This document shows positions 47,011-57,592 of a stretch of 64,000 nucleotides of DNA, in pieces. This DNA comes from Candidatus Kapaibacterium sp. (GTDB lineage Bacteria > Bacteroidota > Ignavibacteria > Kapaibacteriales > UBA2268). The stretch lies in the NCBI GenBank assembly GCA_013414795.1, contig CP058732.1, positions 1,959,950 to 2,023,949 of the forward strand, written 5' to 3'. A program made the translations under genes and the position numbers. The notes beneath the pieces were generated by a model. It did no database searches, had not been told where the DNA came from, and saw nothing but the letters and a program-made list of their open reading frames with translations. Position 1 is the stretch's first letter. Every line of letters begins with the position of its first letter.

Positions 47011-47249
47011 ACCAACTTGACTGCTTTTACAGACTGAACTTTCATTTTTAAAATGCGTTCTACGCCGCCACGCAAAGTCATTGCAGCGCCGGGACATCCA
47101 GCACAAGCCCCGGATAGACTGACGTAAACTATTCCCTTTTCTGCCTTCTTCAAAACAATTCGTCCACCATCCGCTTCTATAAACGGTCTAATATCCTTAT
47201 CGATAACTTTCTTGACTTCTTCGTAAAAATTCTTTTCTTCAATATCCAT
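47004..47249 (-). CDS. NifU-like (Nfu) iron-sulfur scaffold protein
   Basis: 81 residues, essentially a single Nfu domain. It starts EVKKVIDKDIRPFIEADGGR and holds the cluster-binding GACAGCPGAAMTLRGGVERIL with the CxxC at about residues 53-56. It delivers [4Fe-4S] clusters to target proteins; many targets exist here (NuoB, NuoI, NuoG, ActB, NfnB, MiaB). It lies 15 bases after glnS on the same strand, so the two may be co-transcribed. Confidence 0.93.
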   Translation of the reverse strand: MDIEEKNFYEEVKKVIDKDIRPFIEADGGRIVLKKAEKGIVYVSLSGACAGCPGAAMTLRGGVERILKMKVQSVKAVKLVY

Positions 47250-47264
47250 AATTGCACCAAAGTT

Positions 47265-48974
47265 TTATTTATTATTTTCCTCTTGTAAAGATTTCAAAAT
47301 TTTCGACCAGGTATCCTTCAACGTAACAGTTCGGTTGAACACGGGCTGACCGGGTTTTGAAAATTTTGAGTCAACACAGAAATAGCCAATCCTTTCAAAT
47401 TGGAATTTTTCTTCTGGCTTAGCATTTTTCAAAAACGGCTCGCACATAGCGGTTTTAATCTCCAATGAATGGGGATTTAAGTAATCCAAAAACGTCTTTC
47501 CTTCCTCAACATCATTGGGATTTTCTTTAGTGAACAGTCTATCATAAAGTCGAACCTCTGCCGGGAAACAATGATTAGCAGAGACCCAATGAATTGTGCC
47601 AAGCACTTTTCTTCCGTCGGGCGAACTTCCCCCGCGAGTCTCTGGGTCGTATGTACAATGCAATTCTATAACTTCACCAGTTTTGGGGTCTTTAACAACA
47701 TCAGTGCAAGTAATATAATAAGCATAACGAAGTCGAACCTCGCGCCCGGGGGCAAGTCTGTAATATTTCTTGGGTGGGTTTTCCATAAAATCGTCGCGTT
47801 CGATGTAGATTACTTTTGAAAACGGAACTTTACGAGTTCCCATTGAAAGGTCTTCTGGATTGTTGATAGCGTCCATTTCCTCAACAAGGTCATCTGGATA
47901 GTTATCTATTATTACTTTCAATGGATTCATCACCACAAATGCCCTTTGAGCCCGTTTATTTAAATCCTCACGGATACAATGTTCCAGTACCGAAATATCG
48001 ACAAGGCTTTCTTTCTTCGAAACCCCAATTATTTCGGCAAATTCTCTAATCGATTCGGGAGTGTAGCCCCGTCGACGCAAACCACGAATGGTGGGCATTC
48101 GCGGGTCGTCCCAGCCATCGACAATTCCTCTTTGAACGAGTTCTAACAATTTTCTTTTGCTTAGCACTGTGTAGGATAAATTGAGTCTTGCGAATTCAAT
48201 TTGCTGTGGATGGTGAACACCAAGTTGGTCAAGGAACCAATCGTACAATGGTCTATGGTCCTCGAATTCCAGTGTGCAAATAGAATGGGTTATACCTTCA
48301 ATAGAGTCGGAGAGGCAATGAGTAAAATCATACATTGGATAAATGCACCATTTATCGCCAGTGCGGTGGTGTGTTGCGTGCTTAATTCTATACATAACAG
48401 GGTCACGCATATTCAAATTTGGAGAAGCCATATCAATCTTTGCCCGCAGTGTTTTTGCCCCATCGGGAAATTCGCCCTTTCTCATTCTTTCAAACAATTC
48501 GAGGTTCTCTTCGACAGAGCGGTTGCGATATGGACTTTCAATCCCAGGTTCAGTAAGTGTTCCACGAGTTTGACGAATCTCCTCTTGGGACAAATCGCAT
48601 ACATATGCTTTTCCCATTTTAATTAATTGAACAGCATAATCGTAGAGTTTGTCGAAGTAGTCTGAAGCGTAGAACAAACGGTCGCCCCAATCGAAACCAA
48701 GCCAGCGAACATCTTCAATAATTGCATTGACATATTCCTCATCCTCTTTCGTGGGGTTGGTATCGTCAAACCTCAAATTGCACAAACCACCGAACTCCTC
48801 GGCTAAACCAAAATTCAAGCAGATACTTTTTGCGTGACCAATATGCAAATAGCCATTTGGCTCGGGAGGAAATCGAGTATGCACTCGCCCACCCCATTTA
48901 TTTGTTTTTAAATCTTCAATAATAATTTGTCTGATGAAATTATTCCCGATTTGCCTTTTTTCTTCCTCTGACAT
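47265..48974 (-). CDS. glnS: Glutaminyl-tRNA synthetase
   Basis: Class I aminoacyl-tRNA synthetase that charges tRNA-Gln directly. It has 569 residues from the ATG at 48974; a GTG two codons upstream (48980) is also possible. The HIGH motif lies in [16 protein letters not shown] (about 40-55) and the KMSKS variant is VLSKRKL (about 268-274). The C-terminal anticodon-binding beta barrels include [20 protein letters not shown]. GlnRS rather than GluRS is supported by the [16 protein letters not shown] signature and the length. Many FCB bacteria carry GlnRS. Confidence 0.96.
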   Translation of the reverse strand: MSEEEKRQIGNNFIRQIIIEDLKTNKWGGRVHTRFPPEPNGYLHIGHAKSICLNFGLAEEFGGLCNLRFDDTNPTKEDEEYVNAIIEDVRWLGFDWGDRLFYASDYFDKLYDYAVQLIKMGKAYVCDLSQEEIRQTRGTLTEPGIESPYRNRSVEENLELFERMRKGEFPDGAKTLRAKIDMASPNLNMRDPVMYRIKHATHHRTGDKWCIYPMYDFTHCLSDSIEGITHSICTLEFEDHRPLYDWFLDQLGVHHPQQIEFARLNLSYTVLSKRKLLELVQRGIVDGWDDPRMPTIRGLRRRGYTPESIREFAEIIGVSKKESLVDISVLEHCIREDLNKRAQRAFVVMNPLKVIIDNYPDDLVEEMDAINNPEDLSMGTRKVPFSKVIYIERDDFMENPPKKYYRLAPGREVRLRYAYYITCTDVVKDPKTGEVIELHCTYDPETRGGSSPDGRKVLGTIHWVSANHCFPAEVRLYDRLFTKENPNDVEEGKTFLDYLNPHSLEIKTAMCEPFLKNAKPEEKFQFERIGYFCVDSKFSKPGQPVFNRTVTLKDTWSKILKSLQEENNK

Positions 48975-49039
48975 TTCCACTTTGCACCTTTACTAAAAAA
49001 CAAAATTACCAAAGATAGTCTAAATGAAATAAACTTAAT

Positions 49040-49960
49040 TTACCTTTCATCTTTCCTTTTCAAATCATTATACGCCTTTAAAACTGCCTCGACGTACGTT
49101 TTACTTCTGTTATATCTAAACAATGCTTGGTAATATGAATTTGTGTCCCCTTCCTTCCAGCCATTCTTGGAGAGAAAATTACCTACGCTAAAAATTGCGT
49201 CTTCCAGATTGAACAAATCAACTTTACCGTCGCCATTCCCATCGAAGCCATAATTCAAATATGAAGAAGGCAAAAATTGGGGTATACCAAAAGCACCAGA
49301 ATAGGAACCATAAAGTTGGTATATATCCATTAAACCTCGCTTTTGTATTTCAATCAATGCTAAAAGTTCATTTAAAGCAAAATTTTCTTTCATCTTTGCC
49401 CTTTGATACAAAATTTTGTAAGCAGAGTCTTTGCTAATCCCATTTTTGATTTCTATTTGCTCGATGTTCATCAACACATTTGGATTGGTTGCTGTTGCCA
49501 TACTCAAAAAAACGCTGGGCAAATGATTTTTACCCAACACATTTCCAAATCTACTTTCAACCCAAAGAAGAATTGCAACAATTTCTTTGGGAACTTTGAA
49601 AATTTGTTCTGCTTTGGCTAAAGTCACCTCGTTGGTATTAATAAAATTCTCAATTTTTTTCAAGTCTTTCTTATCAAAAGAATTTGTAAAATCAAGTTTT
49701 GGTTGAGAAACAATATTAACCTTTGCAAATCTCTCGTTGAAATATGTACGGTAATCATTCACAAGACTTAAAACTGAAATAGAATCGCCACCCCTTTTAA
49801 TTAGACTATCTATTACACTTTTAAAAATCTTATATTTAAACTCTTTCTTTTTCCCGTTGTTTAAATATGATACTTGGTAGTTACACAAGGGGATTAACAA
49901 TATTACAATTACTATCAGTTTATTCCTTTGAAGTAAAAGAAAAAATTTATTTAAACTCAT
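49040..49960 (-). CDS. MltB-family lytic murein transglycosylase
   Basis: Cleaves peptidoglycan glycan strands to form 1,6-anhydro ends. It has 306 residues: an N-terminal membrane or signal helix (about 10-28) and the SLT_2 domain from about 130. The catalytic Glu is in LLWVESRFGNVLG (about residue 136). The conserved YGSYSGAFGIPQFLPSSY and DGNGDGKVDLFNLEDAIFSV stretch (which resembles an EF-hand calcium loop) follow. No lipobox is obvious. It is divergent from murF. A phage origin is unlikely: no phage genes are near. Confidence 0.88.
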   Translation of the reverse strand: MSLNKFFLLLQRNKLIVIVILLIPLCNYQVSYLNNGKKKEFKYKIFKSVIDSLIKRGGDSISVLSLVNDYRTYFNERFAKVNIVSQPKLDFTNSFDKKDLKKIENFINTNEVTLAKAEQIFKVPKEIVAILLWVESRFGNVLGKNHLPSVFLSMATATNPNVLMNIEQIEIKNGISKDSAYKILYQRAKMKENFALNELLALIEIQKRGLMDIYQLYGSYSGAFGIPQFLPSSYLNYGFDGNGDGKVDLFNLEDAIFSVGNFLSKNGWKEGDTNSYYQALFRYNRSKTYVEAVLKAYNDLKRKDER

Positions 49961-50065
49961 ATAAAATACTCAAAAAATAAAAACAGCAAAAGTTAAAATT
50001 CAAAAATAAACTAATTAAGTAGTTTCAACTATTAAAAAATTTAAAAATTCTAAAGTAAGTATTCT

Positions 50066-50073
50066 TAATTTTG
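50066..50073 (+). promoter_or_regulatory. Putative -7 promoter element of murF-mraY
   Basis: TAATTTTG, 21 bases before the murF ATG at 50095. The in-frame TTG at 50071 overlaps this element, which argues for the ATG. Confidence 0.38.
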
Positions 50074-50094
50074 AGTTTTTTATCATTTGGATTT

Positions 50095-51486
50095 ATGAAT
50101 TTTTTAACGATTGAAGAAATTTTCGAATATTTAGACATCATTGAAACACGCAATGTTCCAGTCAGTCCACAGATAAAGGGCGTTTCAACCGATACTCGAA
50201 CCATTCAAGAAGGTGAAATCTTTGTGGCACTCAAAGGTGATAATTTCGATGGACACAATTTCCTCGATGATGCATTCAACAAGGGTGCCTCGCTTGCTGT
50301 GGTCAATAAAGACTGGGCTAACCAAAAAACAAACACCAAATTCCCAATAATTACAGTTGAAGACACTCTTTTCGCTCTTGGAGAGTTAGCAAATCTATAT
50401 CGTTCGAAATTCGATATACCAATTGTTGCAGTCGGTGGGTCCAATGGAAAAACAACCACAAAGGATTTCGTAGCCCACATTCTGTCACAAAAGTTTAAAG
50501 TTTTGAAAACCGAAGGAAATCATAATAATCAAATTGGTGTACCTTTAACCTTATTCAAGTTGAACTCTTCTATCGAAGTTGCAGTTATTGAAATTGGTAC
50601 TAATCAGTTCGGCGAAATACCTCGCTTGTGCGAAATTTTGGAACCAACCCACGGGGTGATTACAAACATTGGCAAGGAACATCTCGAAGCATTCATCGAC
50701 CTCGACGGTGTTGAAATGGAAGAAACTTCGCTTTACGGTTACCTTCTCAAACACGGTGGAATATCTTTCGTCAACACAGACGACCCAAGATTGGACAAAT
50801 ATGTAAAACTACTCGAAAACCGATTTACTTATGGGCGAAACCCCGACAATAATTTGATATATTCTATTGAATACAACGAAAAACTTTTTCCAAAAATTAC
50901 TTTTGAATACGGAGGCAAAAAATTCTCCGCTGTATTGAACAATCCAGGCTTTTCAGTTGCTTTAGCAAGCGTTCCAGCAGTTGCTGTTGGTCTTTCTTTT
51001 GGATTAACAATCGAAGAAATTCTTGAAGGACTACAAAGTTTCAAACTTCCCGAACATAAGGATTATGGACGAATGCTTGTTAAATCGGTAGGAAATTACA
51101 CGCTTATCAACGATACTTACAACGCAAATCCATCATCAATGAATTTAGCACTCGAAACACTGAGAATGCTAACAACTTCTGGGAAAAAAATTGCCGTGCT
51201 TGGGGATATGCTTGAACTTGGCGAAACCTCCCAAGATGAACACTTTGAAATAATAAATAAAGCAAGAAGTATATGCGACGAAGTCTTTATTTACGGAATT
51301 GAGATGAAAAAAGCCTTTGAAAAATTATCGAACACCGAAAATGTCCACTTTTTTGAGAACAAAGTCGATATTTCAAAAGAGTTGATTTCAAAACTAACTG
51401 GCGAGGATATTATCCTTTTCAAAGCCTCTCGAGGTATGCGTTGCGAAGAAGTATTGAATGATTTTATAAACAAATTGAATAAATAA
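50095..51486 (+). CDS. murF: UDP-N-acetylmuramoyl-tripeptide--D-alanyl-D-alanine ligase
   Basis: Adds D-Ala-D-Ala to UDP-MurNAc-tripeptide, the last cytoplasmic step of the peptide stem. It has 463 residues from the ATG at 50095. Mur-ligase features: KGVSTDTRTIQEGEIFVALKG at the N-terminus, the P-loop VGGSNGKTTTKDF (about 119-131), NHNNQIGVPLTLF near 150, and the C-terminal NDTYNANPSSMNLALETL. mraY follows after one base, so translation is probably coupled. The rest of the dcw cluster is not in the window. Confidence 0.96.
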   Translation: MNFLTIEEIFEYLDIIETRNVPVSPQIKGVSTDTRTIQEGEIFVALKGDNFDGHNFLDDAFNKGASLAVVNKDWANQKTNTKFPIITVEDTLFALGELANLYRSKFDIPIVAVGGSNGKTTTKDFVAHILSQKFKVLKTEGNHNNQIGVPLTLFKLNSSIEVAVIEIGTNQFGEIPRLCEILEPTHGVITNIGKEHLEAFIDLDGVEMEETSLYGYLLKHGGISFVNTDDPRLDKYVKLLENRFTYGRNPDNNLIYSIEYNEKLFPKITFEYGGKKFSAVLNNPGFSVALASVPAVAVGLSFGLTIEEILEGLQSFKLPEHKDYGRMLVKSVGNYTLINDTYNANPSSMNLALETLRMLTTSGKKIAVLGDMLELGETSQDEHFEIINKARSICDEVFIYGIEMKKAFEKLSNTENVHFFENKVDISKELISKLTGEDIILFKASRGMRCEEVLNDFINKLNK

Positions 51487-51487
51487 A

Positions 51488-52618
51488 ATGCTATACTATT
51501 TGGCAATGTGGATTGACAAATTATTCAATCCTCCCGGTTTTGGTGTTTTCCAGTATATAACATTTAGGTCTGCCGCCGCTGCAATTACTTCTCTTTTGAT
51601 CAGTTTTCTGCTGGGACCGAAAATCATTCGATATTTGAAGAGAAAGCAAGTAAAAGAACAAAACAAACTCGAATTGCAAAACGTAGGGAACCACTGGCAA
51701 AAGGCTGGAACTCCTACAATGGGTGGGATTATAGTACTTTCCTCCGTGTTAATTCCAACTCTACTTTGGGGGGACATCAAGAATGCTTATGTAATTTTAA
51801 TTTTTATTGCAACTTTGTGGATGGGACTCGTCGGCTTTTTAGACGATTACCTAAAAGTAATCAAGAAAAAGCCAAAAGGCTTGATTGCTCGTTGGAAACT
51901 CGTTGGACAAATTTCTTTAGGCTTACTTATAGGAGGCATTATCTATTTTTACCCTCAATTCTTTTCGGACAATTTCGCAAAATTCAAAACATTGACTACC
52001 GTGCCTTTCGCCAAAGATTTTAACTTCGACTTTTCGTACTTTTATATTCCAATAGTAATTTTCATAATCACCGCAACATCCAATGCTGTTAATCTTACTG
52101 ATGGACTCGATGGACTTGCAATCGGGACCGTAGGAATAGCTTTCCTTGCTCTTTCGATTATTACATACGTTACTGGAAACTTTATTTACTCGGATTATTT
52201 AAACATCATATATCTCAAAGGCTCGGGCGAACTAACGATTTTCTGTGCCGCAATGGTTGGTGCTGCCCTTGGTTTCCTTTGGTATAATTCTTATCCAGCA
52301 CAAATATTTCTTGGGGACACTGGATCGTTGGCGCTCGGAAGTGCACTTGGAGTTTTAACCATCTTAATCAAAAAAGAACTTTTGCTTCCAATAATCGGGG
52401 GAATTTTCTTTTCCGAAACTCTTTCGGTTATTCTACAAGTATTGTACTTTAAGTATACAAAGAAAAAATATGGCGAAGGTCGGCGGTTATTTCTTATGGC
52501 TCCCCTCCACCATCATTTCGAAAAGAAAAATATTCACGAATCGAAAATTGTAATGCGATTTTATATCATTGCAGTAATGCTCGCAATAATTACAATGACT
52601 ACATTCAAAATAAGATAA
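51488..52618 (+). CDS. mraY: Phospho-N-acetylmuramoyl-pentapeptide-transferase
   Basis: Integral membrane enzyme that transfers phospho-MurNAc-pentapeptide to undecaprenyl phosphate, making lipid I; it uses the carrier made by UppS. It has 376 residues and about ten hydrophobic helices. Signature sites: GTPTMGGIIVL near 76, the catalytic Asp pair GFLDDYLK (about 116-123), NAVNLTDGLDGLAIG near 200, FLGDTGSLALG near 277, and PLHHHFEKK near 340. It directly follows murF and is closed by a hairpin terminator. Confidence 0.97.
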   Translation: MLYYLAMWIDKLFNPPGFGVFQYITFRSAAAAITSLLISFLLGPKIIRYLKRKQVKEQNKLELQNVGNHWQKAGTPTMGGIIVLSSVLIPTLLWGDIKNAYVILIFIATLWMGLVGFLDDYLKVIKKKPKGLIARWKLVGQISLGLLIGGIIYFYPQFFSDNFAKFKTLTTVPFAKDFNFDFSYFYIPIVIFIITATSNAVNLTDGLDGLAIGTVGIAFLALSIITYVTGNFIYSDYLNIIYLKGSGELTIFCAAMVGAALGFLWYNSYPAQIFLGDTGSLALGSALGVLTILIKKELLLPIIGGIFFSETLSVILQVLYFKYTKKKYGEGRRLFLMAPLHHHFEKKNIHESKIVMRFYIIAVMLAIITMTTFKIR

Positions 52619-52640
52619 TCTTTTTCCTAATCAAAAAACA

Positions 52641-52669
52641 AAAGGGAACCCCAAAGGTTCCCTTTTTAT
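52641..52669 (+). terminator. Terminator after mraY (works possibly in both directions)
   Basis: Stem of AAAGGGAACC (52641-52650) with GGTTCCCTTT (52656-52665), loop CCAAA, then TTATT; an A-run precedes it. It lies between mraY and the convergent stomatin gene and could serve both. Confidence 0.88.
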
Positions 52670-53421
52670 TTGCTGTTTTCTCTATTCTTTAAAAAAGGAG
52701 AAATCAAATCGATTGGAATTGGGAAAATGGTTGTAGAATTCTTTTCTGTAGCAATGTCTGAAAGAGTTTGCAAGTATCGTAATTGAAGTGCAACTGGATA
52801 ATCTTGAATCATTTGCGCAGCTTCCTTCAATTTTTGCGCTGCTTGGAATTCGCCGTCTGCGTTGATTATCTTCGAACGTCGCTCACGTTCTGCTTCTGCT
52901 TGTTTTGCCATTGCTCTTTGCATTTCTATCGGCAAGTCGACTTGCTTGATTTCCACAGCAGAAACTTTAATACCCCAGGGCTCTGTGTGTTCGTCGATAA
53001 TTGCTTGCAAACGTTTATTTAATGCTTCGCGTTCAGCCAGTATTTCGTCCAAGTCGGATTGTCCTAAAATACTTCGCAAAGTGGTTTGGGCAATTTGGCT
53101 TGTTGCAAAAAGATAATTTTCAACTTCAATAATTGCTTTCCCAGCATCCAGGACTCGAAAATAAACCACGGCACTAACCTTGATGGAAACATTATCCTTT
53201 GTGATTACATCTTGCGGTGGAACATCCAAAGTTACAGTTCGGAGGCTTACTTTTACCATTTTATCGATAAATGGTATAAGAATAATAAGTCCTGGTCCTT
53301 TAGAAGCAATATATCGACCAAGGCGAAAAACAACAGCGCGCTCGTATTCGTTCAAAACCTTAATTGCAGAGAATAGAACGAAAAGTATAAAAAGAACTAT
53401 TACAATTGTTTCAACTGCCAT
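52666..53421 (-). CDS. SPFH/Band 7 protein, stomatin-slipin family
   Basis: 251 residues. An N-terminal membrane helix (about 4-20) is followed by the SPFH/Band 7 domain (about 22-190), with [39 protein letters not shown] and the [17 protein letters not shown] helix. A short coiled coil of the [17 protein letters not shown] type comes after. It is encoded nine bases after an NfeD protease gene, the widespread nfeD-stomatin arrangement. The pair is thought to act on membrane quality or microdomains; the role in this organism is inferred. Confidence 0.92.
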   Translation of the reverse strand: MAVETIVIVLFILFVLFSAIKVLNEYERAVVFRLGRYIASKGPGLIILIPFIDKMVKVSLRTVTLDVPPQDVITKDNVSIKVSAVVYFRVLDAGKAIIEVENYLFATSQIAQTTLRSILGQSDLDEILAEREALNKRLQAIIDEHTEPWGIKVSAVEIKQVDLPIEMQRAMAKQAEAERERRSKIINADGEFQAAQKLKEAAQMIQDYPVALQLRYLQTLSDIATEKNSTTIFPIPIDLISPFLKNRENSK

Positions 53422-53429
53422 AAGGCACC

Positions 53430-54701
53430 TTATTTTGGTTTAACAAACAAAGTAAAAGAATCCGCTCTTTCAACTATAACATTAGTACCAGGGGAAATAT
53501 CAACGTCAGAAGTTGCAGACCAAATTTCGCCGTGCACAAGCACTTTTCCTTTTTGATTGGCTTTTATTTCCTCGATAACTTTGCCTTCCTCTCCAACCAG
53601 GCTTTCGAACCCAGTGGCTTTCTTTTTAAATTGGGCTTTGATTCCAAGCGTAATTACAAATGTGAAAAACAAAAATGTTACAACCACAGCAGTGATAATT
53701 AAACTCAATGAAATTTTCATAAACTCCCCCGGTGCATCAATTAACATAAGAGAACCAACAAAAAGAGAAACAATTCCTCCAATAGTCAAAAGCCCGTAAC
53801 TTGTAATTTTGATTTCCAATAAGAAAAGAATAATAGCAAGAACAATCAACGCCAAGCCAGCGTAATTGACTGGTAGCATTTGCAAAGAGTATCCGGCAAG
53901 AATTAGCGATAATGCACCTATCACACCAGGGAAAATACTCCCCGGATTGTATAGTTCGAATAGAATTCCGTAAATCCCAATCATCAAAAGAATGTAGGCT
54001 ACATTCGGATTAGAGATGAAATCAAGAAACTTATCCCTAAAACTTAGCTCATACTCACGAACTGTGGCTCTGCTTGTTCGCAAAACTTTTACACCACTTT
54101 TGGTCTCAATTTGCTTACCATCGATTAAAATCAGAAGAGAATCTACGCTCCCTGCAATAAAGTCGATAACATTTTCTTCTAATGCCTCCTTTTCCGTTGA
54201 AGAAATGCTTTCGCGAACGGCACGTTCTGCCCAGTCAACATTTCGATTTCTTTGCTGAGCAATCGAGCGAATAAAGGCTGCGGCATCATTTACAATTTTG
54301 TCTCCCATTACCGAGGAATCAGCATTCCCTTGCAACCCCACGGGATGGGCTGCACCAATGTTTGTTCCCGGTGCCATTGCTGCAATGTGGGCAGAAAGTG
54401 TGATAAAAACACCCGCAGAGCCAGCCCTTGAACCACTTGGCGAGACATAAACAACAATCGGAACGGGTGAATTCATAATGTTTTGAACTATTTCCCTTGT
54501 TGATTCAAGTAGACCACCCGGGGTATTCAACTCGATAATCAAGGCTTCTGCATTTATTTCTTTTGCCCATTCGATTGCCTTCTTGATTTGTGAACTACTC
54601 GAAGGTGTAATCGCCGAATTTATTTTAATCAATGCAACTTCAGAAGCAAATAAAAAATTAAAGGGTAAAAGAAGGATTGCTATGAGTGTCCACTTTCTCA
54701 T
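53430..54701 (-). CDS. NfeD-family membrane serine protease (long form)
   Basis: 423 residues: signal peptide (1-20), a ClpP-like protease domain (about 22-210), then four or so membrane helices (about 235-345), and a C-terminal OB-fold NfeD domain (about 365-423). The catalytic Ser lies in [19 protein letters not shown], and the Lys in [16 protein letters not shown]. The known partner of such proteases is the stomatin encoded directly downstream. The long form with protease domain corresponds to NfeD1b. Confidence 0.92.
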   Translation of the reverse strand: MRKWTLIAILLLPFNFLFASEVALIKINSAITPSSSSQIKKAIEWAKEINAEALIIELNTPGGLLESTREIVQNIMNSPVPIVVYVSPSGSRAGSAGVFITLSAHIAAMAPGTNIGAAHPVGLQGNADSSVMGDKIVNDAAAFIRSIAQQRNRNVDWAERAVRESISSTEKEALEENVIDFIAGSVDSLLILIDGKQIETKSGVKVLRTSRATVREYELSFRDKFLDFISNPNVAYILLMIGIYGILFELYNPGSIFPGVIGALSLILAGYSLQMLPVNYAGLALIVLAIILFLLEIKITSYGLLTIGGIVSLFVGSLMLIDAPGEFMKISLSLIITAVVVTFLFFTFVITLGIKAQFKKKATGFESLVGEEGKVIEEIKANQKGKVLVHGEIWSATSDVDISPGTNVIVERADSFTLFVKPK

Positions 54702-54758
54702 AATTAATAAATAATTTAAAATGCTAATATATAAAATTTGTAACTATCAAAAGATACT

Positions 54759-56993
54759 TTAATCCACGACGAATTTTCTTATTCGCGACTGATTGCCTTC
54801 TTGGATTTGGATAAAGTAAACCCCCGAAAGCAAAGGCATTGGCAACCGGAAAAAGTCTTGAACTTGTTTTCCATCAGAATAAAGAATGCCACTTGCAATT
54901 TTTTGGCCCAAGACATTGTAAACATTCACAACCAATTCATTCGAATTGGGAGCCGCGACTTTGTAACTTATGAACAAACTCTGTTTCCCGGGAAGCACAA
55001 ATACTTTAAAATCATCGTCATTTCCGCGAACCAAATCACTCGATGAAAGTGGATAATCAAGGACAAACAAGCCAGCTTCGGTTGCCATAAACAATTGCTC
55101 TTTCCCTTGATTTTCGTAATAATATGCTCGCCAAACATTTGCCCGCGGTCCAGAACCGCCAGTACGAACACTCCATTCCTTACCTTTGTCTGTGCTTCTA
55201 ATGATTACAGCATATTTACCGCAAAAGTAAACCGTATCGCCTTTGCTTGCGATATGGTTCATCCCCCGCAAAGTGATTGTGCGAATTTTCTCCCAATTCC
55301 TCCCGCCGTCCGTGGTTTGGTAGAAATATGATTTATTAGTGGTGATAAATCCAACAGAATTATCAACAAACTTGACATAAGTGAACCTAAGGGTTGGGTC
55401 AGAAAGTTTCAATTCAAACGGTTGAAGATTACTTGAATAGTACAAATTTCCTTGGTCAGTAACTGCAAAGACATCTCCATTGGATAGATATTCAACACCA
55501 GTGATTGTTTCTGTCAAATTAGTATTAATCTTTGTCCAAGTCTCTCCTTTATCCGTGGAAATAAAAATTGTTCCTTTCGAACCATAAGCCGCAATAATGT
55601 TATTCAATATCTTTATTCCGAAAAAGTCGCAACTGTAATCAATACCCAAATCGAGCCAAGTCTTGCCGCCATCGGTGGTTCGGAAAAGTGTACTCTTCTC
55701 TCCAACTACAATTCCATTCAAAGAGTCCAGAAAAGCAACACCATAGAGATTGTTGTTGGTTGGGAGATTGATTTTGGACCAAGCAAAGCCACCATTGGTA
55801 GTACGCAACAAAAGTCCATCAAAACCACACAGGTAGCCATTTTTACCATTAAGGAAATGCATTCCTCGAAGGTGATTTTTATAATCAATTACTTGATTAC
55901 TAAATTGTTGCCCAGAATTTAAAGAAATTCGGAAAATGCCATTGTCACCAGCAGCAAATACTGTGTCGCCAACAGCCTGAATTGTGTACAAATCGGAATT
56001 GGCACCCAAATCGTATAAAACCCAATCTATACGTTCGTCAAAATTGAGCCAAGTCTCACCTCCATCTGTTGAAATTCGAACAATACCAACCCCAGGAACA
56101 AGGTTGGTGTCGAGCGTCCAAAAGTCTTCGGTGTATCCACCAATAAAGATTTCATCTTTATCGCCACGAGATTTGACCGAGAGAGCCCAAATACTGGTAT
56201 CGGGAAAACCAATAATATCCCAATGATAGCCACCATCGGTTGTACGATGCAAGCCCCCATTATTTTTATTTGCAGCAAATAGATATGTAACAACTGCATA
56301 GCCAACAAGAGGATCTCTTGGGGAAAATTCAATTCTGGTTATTTCGACATCTTGTTGTAAATATTTCGGTTTTCGCAAAGAATCACAAAGGACCCAAGTA
56401 TGTCCAGTATCTTGGGAGACAAATATCTCGCCTAAAATGCTACCAGCAAGAATGACGTTTGTACTATCCGAACGAATTCCAATGGAACATATCTGGGATG
56501 GAATTTTGGTCAATGAATCCCAAGTAGCCCCGTTGTCAGTGCTACGATAAATTACACCCCATTTGAAATCACCAGCATAAATGATATTGGGCTCGTCGGG
56601 TTTGTACAGCATTGCTTTTCCATTTAAATCGATAGCGTGTTCTTTGGCAAGAACGACTTGCCAAGTGTTCCCAAAATCAGTTGAACGAACGATATTACCG
56701 AAGTTCAAACCACCCACCAAAACAATATTCGTATCATTTGGCAAAATAATTACATTGTTCAAGCGGGAAGATTGCATCTTTGCAAAAATTACAATCGTAT
56801 CCCAAGTTCTACCAGCATCAAAAGAACGGTAAACAAGATTGCCTTCCCCACCAACAAAAATTGTATTTATATTGTGTGGGTTTACAGCAACGTCGTAAGT
56901 AGGCACTGGCAAAAGCAACCGCCAACGACTGCTCTGCGAGAACAATTGAACAATAGCCACAAGGAGAAAAAGGAAGACAAAAACTTTTTTCAT
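54759..56993 (-). CDS. T9SS-exported BNR/YCF48-like beta-propeller protein
   Basis: 744 residues. A signal peptide (1-20, ending FSQ) is followed by about ten repeats with the motif S/TxDxGxTW, for example RSFDAGRTWDTIV, RSTDNGATWDSLT, RISTDGGETWLNF and RTTDGGKTWLDLG, typical of BNR/sortilin-type propellers. The C-terminal 80 residues are a T9SS type A sorting domain (VNVYNVLGQKIASG and LSGVYFIQIQEG, ending KFVVD). A surface or secreted binding protein is likely; no catalytic residues are evident. It lies 12 bases after the unknown gene at 57006. Confidence 0.85.
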   Translation of the reverse strand: MKKVFVFLFLLVAIVQLFSQSSRWRLLLPVPTYDVAVNPHNINTIFVGGEGNLVYRSFDAGRTWDTIVIFAKMQSSRLNNVIILPNDTNIVLVGGLNFGNIVRSTDFGNTWQVVLAKEHAIDLNGKAMLYKPDEPNIIYAGDFKWGVIYRSTDNGATWDSLTKIPSQICSIGIRSDSTNVILAGSILGEIFVSQDTGHTWVLCDSLRKPKYLQQDVEITRIEFSPRDPLVGYAVVTYLFAANKNNGGLHRTTDGGYHWDIIGFPDTSIWALSVKSRGDKDEIFIGGYTEDFWTLDTNLVPGVGIVRISTDGGETWLNFDERIDWVLYDLGANSDLYTIQAVGDTVFAAGDNGIFRISLNSGQQFSNQVIDYKNHLRGMHFLNGKNGYLCGFDGLLLRTTNGGFAWSKINLPTNNNLYGVAFLDSLNGIVVGEKSTLFRTTDGGKTWLDLGIDYSCDFFGIKILNNIIAAYGSKGTIFISTDKGETWTKINTNLTETITGVEYLSNGDVFAVTDQGNLYYSSNLQPFELKLSDPTLRFTYVKFVDNSVGFITTNKSYFYQTTDGGRNWEKIRTITLRGMNHIASKGDTVYFCGKYAVIIRSTDKGKEWSVRTGGSGPRANVWRAYYYENQGKEQLFMATEAGLFVLDYPLSSSDLVRGNDDDFKVFVLPGKQSLFISYKVAAPNSNELVVNVYNVLGQKIASGILYSDGKQVQDFFRLPMPLLSGVYFIQIQEGNQSRIRKFVVD

Positions 56994-57005
56994 ATTACCC
57001 TCTAT

Positions 57006-57491
57006 TTAAGAAAGAACCACATTTCCTTCTGGTCCTTTGTATTGATAGCGAAATAGAACATCAGTGTAAGGAATTTCAATATTTCGCTTCATAACATTGC
57101 CCTTTTCGTCGATAACATTGCACACAACAGTGTCGAAAGGTTCTTGAACAGAATTGAACATCACGAAGACATAAGTTCCGCTTGTATGCTCGACATTATT
57201 GGGCAATACTTCTATGAAACTGGTTTTTGAATAATCTTTATAAAAGAACCCATACTTGGGCATTGGGGGCAAAAAATTATGCTTTTTTGACATATAATTT
57301 TCAATTTTTGGTAAAACAATCAATTGAAATAATGTTTCAGTAATGTTGTCGAATAAATCAATTTCTTGAAGTTGCTCCCATTTTAAATTTGCTTTTTCTA
57401 ACACTGGTATCAAAGCAAGCAATGATTCTCTAAACAAATTAATTAAAGCAGAAACTCCTGTCAACCTCCTTTGGGTTTCTCCACTATTCAT
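57006..57491 (-). CDS. Protein of unknown function
   Basis: 161 residues from the ATG at 57491; a TTG at 57524 would give 172. I do not recognise the family. The sequence is soluble, with a helical N-terminal half (ALINLFRESLLALIPVLEKA, KWEQLQEIDLFDNI) and a C-terminal half rich in beta strands (FIEVLPNNVEHTSGTYVFVM, YQYKGPEGNVVLS). No signal peptide, cysteine cluster or metal motif is visible. It precedes the T9SS propeller gene by 12 bases on the same strand, so the two may be co-transcribed. Confidence 0.7.
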   Translation of the reverse strand: MNSGETQRRLTGVSALINLFRESLLALIPVLEKANLKWEQLQEIDLFDNITETLFQLIVLPKIENYMSKKHNFLPPMPKYGFFYKDYSKTSFIEVLPNNVEHTSGTYVFVMFNSVQEPFDTVVCNVIDEKGNVMKRNIEIPYTDVLFRYQYKGPEGNVVLS

Positions 57492-57572
57492 AAATTCACC
57501 ATTTTTATATCTACTCAAAAGCAAAAATATTAACTTTTTTGCTAAAATCCTTCATATATTTCTACATTAATA

Positions 57573-57591
57573 CTAAACTTCACAAGTTTAG
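57573..57591. repeat. 19-base palindrome upstream of the aminotransferase gene
   Basis: CTAAACTT (57573-57580), spacer CAC, AAGTTTAG (57584-57591): perfect 8-base arms. It ends one base before the putative -7 element TAATTTTG. The position fits a repressor or activator site overlapping a promoter, or a small RNA stem. Confidence 0.5.
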
Positions 57592-57592
57592 A

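Noticed and set aside
49040-49960. Phage endolysin origin for the transglycosylase.
   Set aside because: It has the full MltB-type layout with a membrane or signal segment and lies beside peptidoglycan genes; no phage gene is near.
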